The notes beneath the pieces were generated by a model, which saw only the letters and a program-made list of their open reading frames with translations, was not told the DNA's origin and did no database searches. Made by a program: the position numbers and the translations under genes. Below are positions 5,064 to 6,663 of a stretch of 6,663 nt of DNA, piece by piece. The DNA lies in assembly GCA_030630935.1 (NCBI GenBank), contig DAOVMD010000173.1, forward strand, positions 1 through 6,663, given 5' to 3'. The DNA comes from Candidatus Mcinerneyibacteriota bacterium (lineage in GTDB: Bacteria > AUK180 > JAQVHJ01). The number at the start of each line of letters is the position of its first letter. The first letter of the stretch is position 1.

Positions 5064-6221
5064 CTATTTTAACTTAAAGATCATCAAATTATTCTCAACC
5101 TTGGGACCATTAATCGTAACAACTGTTGCAATAAAAGATTTTCCGTCAGGGCTCCATGAATTATCTGAAACAATAACCCTGAATTTCTCAGCAACAGTTT
5201 CTGTACGTGGGATTTTATTGAAATATGTTAATCTTGTTTTATTCTTCCCGTCCGAATCCATGATCCACAGTTCTGTTTTTAAATAATTCCGCCATTTCTG
5301 TCCCTTTATTGAACCCCATTCAATATCTAAATCTTTACTGGACATCCAAAGTATCTTTTTACCATCGTGAGAATAGTGAGCATGTTCATCCCACTCTTCC
5401 CGGGACTGGGTAAGGTTAATTAACTCCTTCGTTTCAAGGTCATATTCATAAATATCAAGACCATTCTCAGGCTGGTTATCTTCAAGGTTCCCCGAGAAAA
5501 GTATCTTTGTCCCGTCTAAATTAAAATCGTGACTCTCATAAAAACATTGTTTTGTTACAGGTTGAATGGTTCTTTTATTTTCAAGAACAGGCATATTATT
5601 TTCAATTTTGAAATCAGCAATTTTTAAAACCCAGGCACCCCAAGTAGTGGATTTATCATGTTTCACTCTTTCAGCCCAGAAAAGTTTCTTCCCATCCCTC
5701 GAAAACTGCGGATGAATTACTGCTTTTGTATCATAGATTGATGTTTCGTGCCTGGTTAACTGCCAAAATTGTTTACTTGTAGTATCAGTTAAAAAGAGAT
5801 TACAATTCATTCCTGTTCCGGGTATCCCTTTTTTCTTATTGAAATAACCAAGTGCATCTTGATTCTGTGCAGTAAAGACAATATACTTTCCCGAAGGGTG
5901 CCAGGAAGGATTCCCGTTATGATTATCAGGACAACCTTTCTTATTATGAGTAATATGCACTTCCTTCTCACCGTTTGATTTGAAAACAACCACATCATAA
6001 TAATCGTCATAGATCTTTTTTGCAGTCGCGATCAAATCCAGTTCACGAGACCAATCAATGCTTTTACAATCTGTATTAATGATCTTAATCTCTTTAATTA
6101 TTTCCTTATTTATATACTCATGGTAAGGGATCACCTTTTTTGTAAAGGGTATTCGCACTTTTGAATAACAACTTGAAATAATTATTAAAATTGTAATGAT
6201 ACAAATAACAGCCTTTTTCAT
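5064..6221 (-). CDS. Lipoprotein with six PD40/TolB-like propeller repeats
   Basis: This 385-residue protein has a short signal peptide (KK at 2-3, hydrophobic 4-15) and a lipobox I-S-S-C with C18 as the lipidation site. It is therefore predicted to be an envelope lipoprotein. Six propeller repeats begin near residues 55 (IDWSRELDLIATA), 105 (PSWHPSGKYIVF), 171 (PQFSRDGKKLFW), 231 (HDFNLDGTKILF), 281 (AHYSHDGKKILW) and 354 (NSWSPDGKSFIA). Six repeats match a complete six-bladed propeller like the C-terminal domain of TolB. The TolB N-terminal domain and Tol-Pal neighbours are absent, so this is not called tolB; the ligand or partner is unknown. The ATG at 6221 is supported by a strong GGAGG site. 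Four further cysteines (52, 97, 140, 226) could form disulfides. It has its own promoter and is probably monocistronic. Confidence 0.88.
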   Translation of the reverse strand: MKKAVICIITILIIISSCYSKVRIPFTKKVIPYHEYINKEIIKEIKIINTDCKSIDWSRELDLIATAKKIYDDYYDVVVFKSNGEKEVHITHNKKGCPDNHNGNPSWHPSGKYIVFTAQNQDALGYFNKKKGIPGTGMNCNLFLTDTTSKQFWQLTRHETSIYDTKAVIHPQFSRDGKKLFWAERVKHDKSTTWGAWVLKIADFKIENNMPVLENKRTIQPVTKQCFYESHDFNLDGTKILFSGNLEDNQPENGLDIYEYDLETKELINLTQSREEWDEHAHYSHDGKKILWMSSKDLDIEWGSIKGQKWRNYLKTELWIMDSDGKNKTRLTYFNKIPRTETVAEKFRVIVSDNSWSPDGKSFIATVVTINGPKVENNLMIFKLK

Positions 6222-6229
6222 TTCTTACG

Positions 6230-6234
6230 CCTCC
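6230..6234 (-). promoter_or_regulatory. Ribosome binding site of the propeller lipoprotein gene
   Basis: GGAGG on the minus strand lies eight bases upstream of the ATG at 6221. It is a near-consensus Shine-Dalgarno match and fixes the start that gives a proper lipoprotein signal peptide. Confidence 0.85.
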
Positions 6235-6268
6235 GGATAATATAGGTACTGCGAAATGTTTAGTCACA

Positions 6269-6281
6269 GAAACCTGGTTTC
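6269..6281. repeat. 13-base palindrome in the lipoprotein leader
   Basis: GAAACC and GGTTTC flank a single central base. The palindrome lies inside the predicted approximately 98-base 5' leader, about 40 bases downstream of the -10 box. It could be a small operator or could be chance in AT-rich DNA. Confidence 0.35.
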
Positions 6282-6325
6282 ATTTACATATATATAACAA
6301 TTGATATATCCTTATACAAAATGTA

Positions 6326-6354
6326 ATTATACAATAAAACCGTAAAAATATCAA
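6326..6354 (-). promoter_or_regulatory. Sigma70-type promoter for the propeller lipoprotein gene
   Basis: The minus strand has TTGATA (6354-6349), a 17-base spacer, and a perfect TATAAT (6331-6326). The start is expected near 6319, which leaves a leader of about 98 bases before the ATG. Confidence 0.75.
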
Positions 6355-6462
6355 GATTATTTTTTGGTCATTTTTCCTCTTACAAAATATGTGGTGAAAT
6401 TATAAAGAAAAAGTAAAACAAATAAAATTAACTACTCCGAACTACGTAGAGATTCAGGATAA

Positions 6463-6478
6463 ACTCTGAACACAGAGT
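6463..6478. repeat. Small hairpin ACTCTG-AACA-CAGAGT
   Basis: A six-pair stem with a four-base loop lies within a CAGAG-rich stretch. It has no T tract on either strand, so it is not called a terminator. Confidence 0.4.
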
Positions 6479-6523
6479 CCTCAGAGAAAAAACACAAAAA
6501 AACATTTCTTCAGCAGGTCGACG

Positions 6524-6584
6524 AACGAAGAGAGGAGATCCCGTATAGCCCCGAAAAAAACGGGGTAAACTCCGCGTATCGGGA
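6524..6584. repeat. Dispersed hairpin repeat, copy B
   Basis: Bases 6524-6543 match copy A (4774-4793) at 17 of 20 positions. The outer stem TCCCG (6539-6543) pairs with CGGGA (6580-6584), and ATA/TAT adds three more pairs past a one-base bulge. Inside it, CCCCG (6549-6553) pairs with CGGGG (6561-6565) around a loop of seven A. The left flank and the outer TCCCG/CGGGA are shared with copy A, while the inner sequence differs completely. Confidence 0.75.
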
Positions 6585-6663
6585 GACTTTTACGAGACTT
6601 GTAAAGGATAATATATAAAAAGATTTTATGTTTTGAAGCAAATGTTTTTGAGAGCCATTTATG

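Larger units (their letters stand above)
4890..5070. repeat. Degenerate array of TTGAAC and TTTTAAC words
   Basis: TTGAAC occurs at 4890, 4943, 4985, 5007, 5015 and 5051, with TTGAAG at 4935. It is interleaved with ATTTTAAC (4914-4921 and 5021-5028) and CTATTTTAAC (5064-5073). Read on the minus strand, the recurring theme is GTTAAAATGTTCAAG. The TAG stop of the lipoprotein gene (5066-5064) falls inside the last such word. Spacing is irregular, which argues against replication iterons or CRISPR. Confidence 0.65.
6222..6663. other. 442-base gene-free region at the right edge
   Basis: It holds the lipoprotein promoter and leader, an AT-rich stretch (6355-6430), the small CAGAG hairpin and hairpin repeat copy B. 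No coding frame was found on either strand. The last 60 bases are AT-rich and end in ATG on the plus strand. This could be the start of a divergent gene, but nothing beyond the codon is visible. Confidence 0.6.

Noticed and set aside
4890-5070. Possible CRISPR array or replication iterons in the TTGAAC repeats
   Set aside because: The words are only six bases long and irregularly spaced. There are no uniform spacers, no cas genes, and no initiator gene nearby.
5101-6010. Small frames at 5101-5286 (plus) and 5807-6010 (minus, other frame) inside the lipoprotein gene
   Set aside because: Both overlap propeller repeats that are clearly coding in the main frame, and neither has independent support.
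5064-6221. Naming the propeller lipoprotein tolB
   Set aside because: The TolB N-terminal domain is not seen and no Tol-Pal genes are adjacent. The protein carries a lipobox, whereas TolB is a soluble periplasmic protein.
6549-6565. CCCCG-A7-CGGGG hairpin as an intrinsic terminator
   Set aside because: Neither strand has a T tract directly after the stem, and the hairpin lies upstream of the lipoprotein promoter rather than after a visible gene.

Overview
The window is AT-rich bacterial DNA. It uses the standard code, with TAG and TGA both acting as stops. A Gram-negative-type envelope is suggested by a diacylglyceryl-type lipoprotein and a membrane-anchored MltG. The two clear promoters have E. 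coli-like -35/-10 boxes with 17-base spacers, and two genes have purine-rich Shine-Dalgarno sites. That fits the Bacteroidota pattern poorly. Together with the repeat-rich spacers it suggests a low-GC Gram-negative lineage, perhaps one of the FCB-related candidate phyla, but the phylum cannot be fixed from this window.

All five recognisable genes lie on the minus strand, so transcription runs from right to left. At the right end, 6222-6663 holds no gene. It contains the promoter and leader of the lipoprotein gene and one copy of a dispersed hairpin repeat. The gene at 5064-6221 encodes a lipoprotein with six PD40/TolB-type repeats, predicted to form a six-bladed propeller. Next comes a 582-base gene-free spacer (4482-5063) packed with short repeats and inverted repeats. 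It ends in a strong promoter that drives the remaining genes.

That promoter starts a tight cluster: a family 4 glycosyltransferase (3360-4481), ruvX/yqgF (2934-3350), mltG (1882-2937), and an alkaline-phosphatase-superfamily phosphohydrolase that runs off the left edge (1-1898). The genes are separated by 9 bases, then overlap by 4 bases (ATGA), then by 17 bases, so they are very probably one operon with coupled translation. Three products touch envelope or glycan chemistry: sugar transfer, peptidoglycan strand cleavage, and a predicted phospho- or phosphonoester hydrolase or transferase. RuvX is a housekeeping nuclease.

No unmistakable new system is present. The points most worth following up are an approximately 145-residue jelly-roll-like insert in the phosphohydrolase, the repeat-dense spacer with several long inverted repeats, and a hairpin repeat family present in both intergenic regions.
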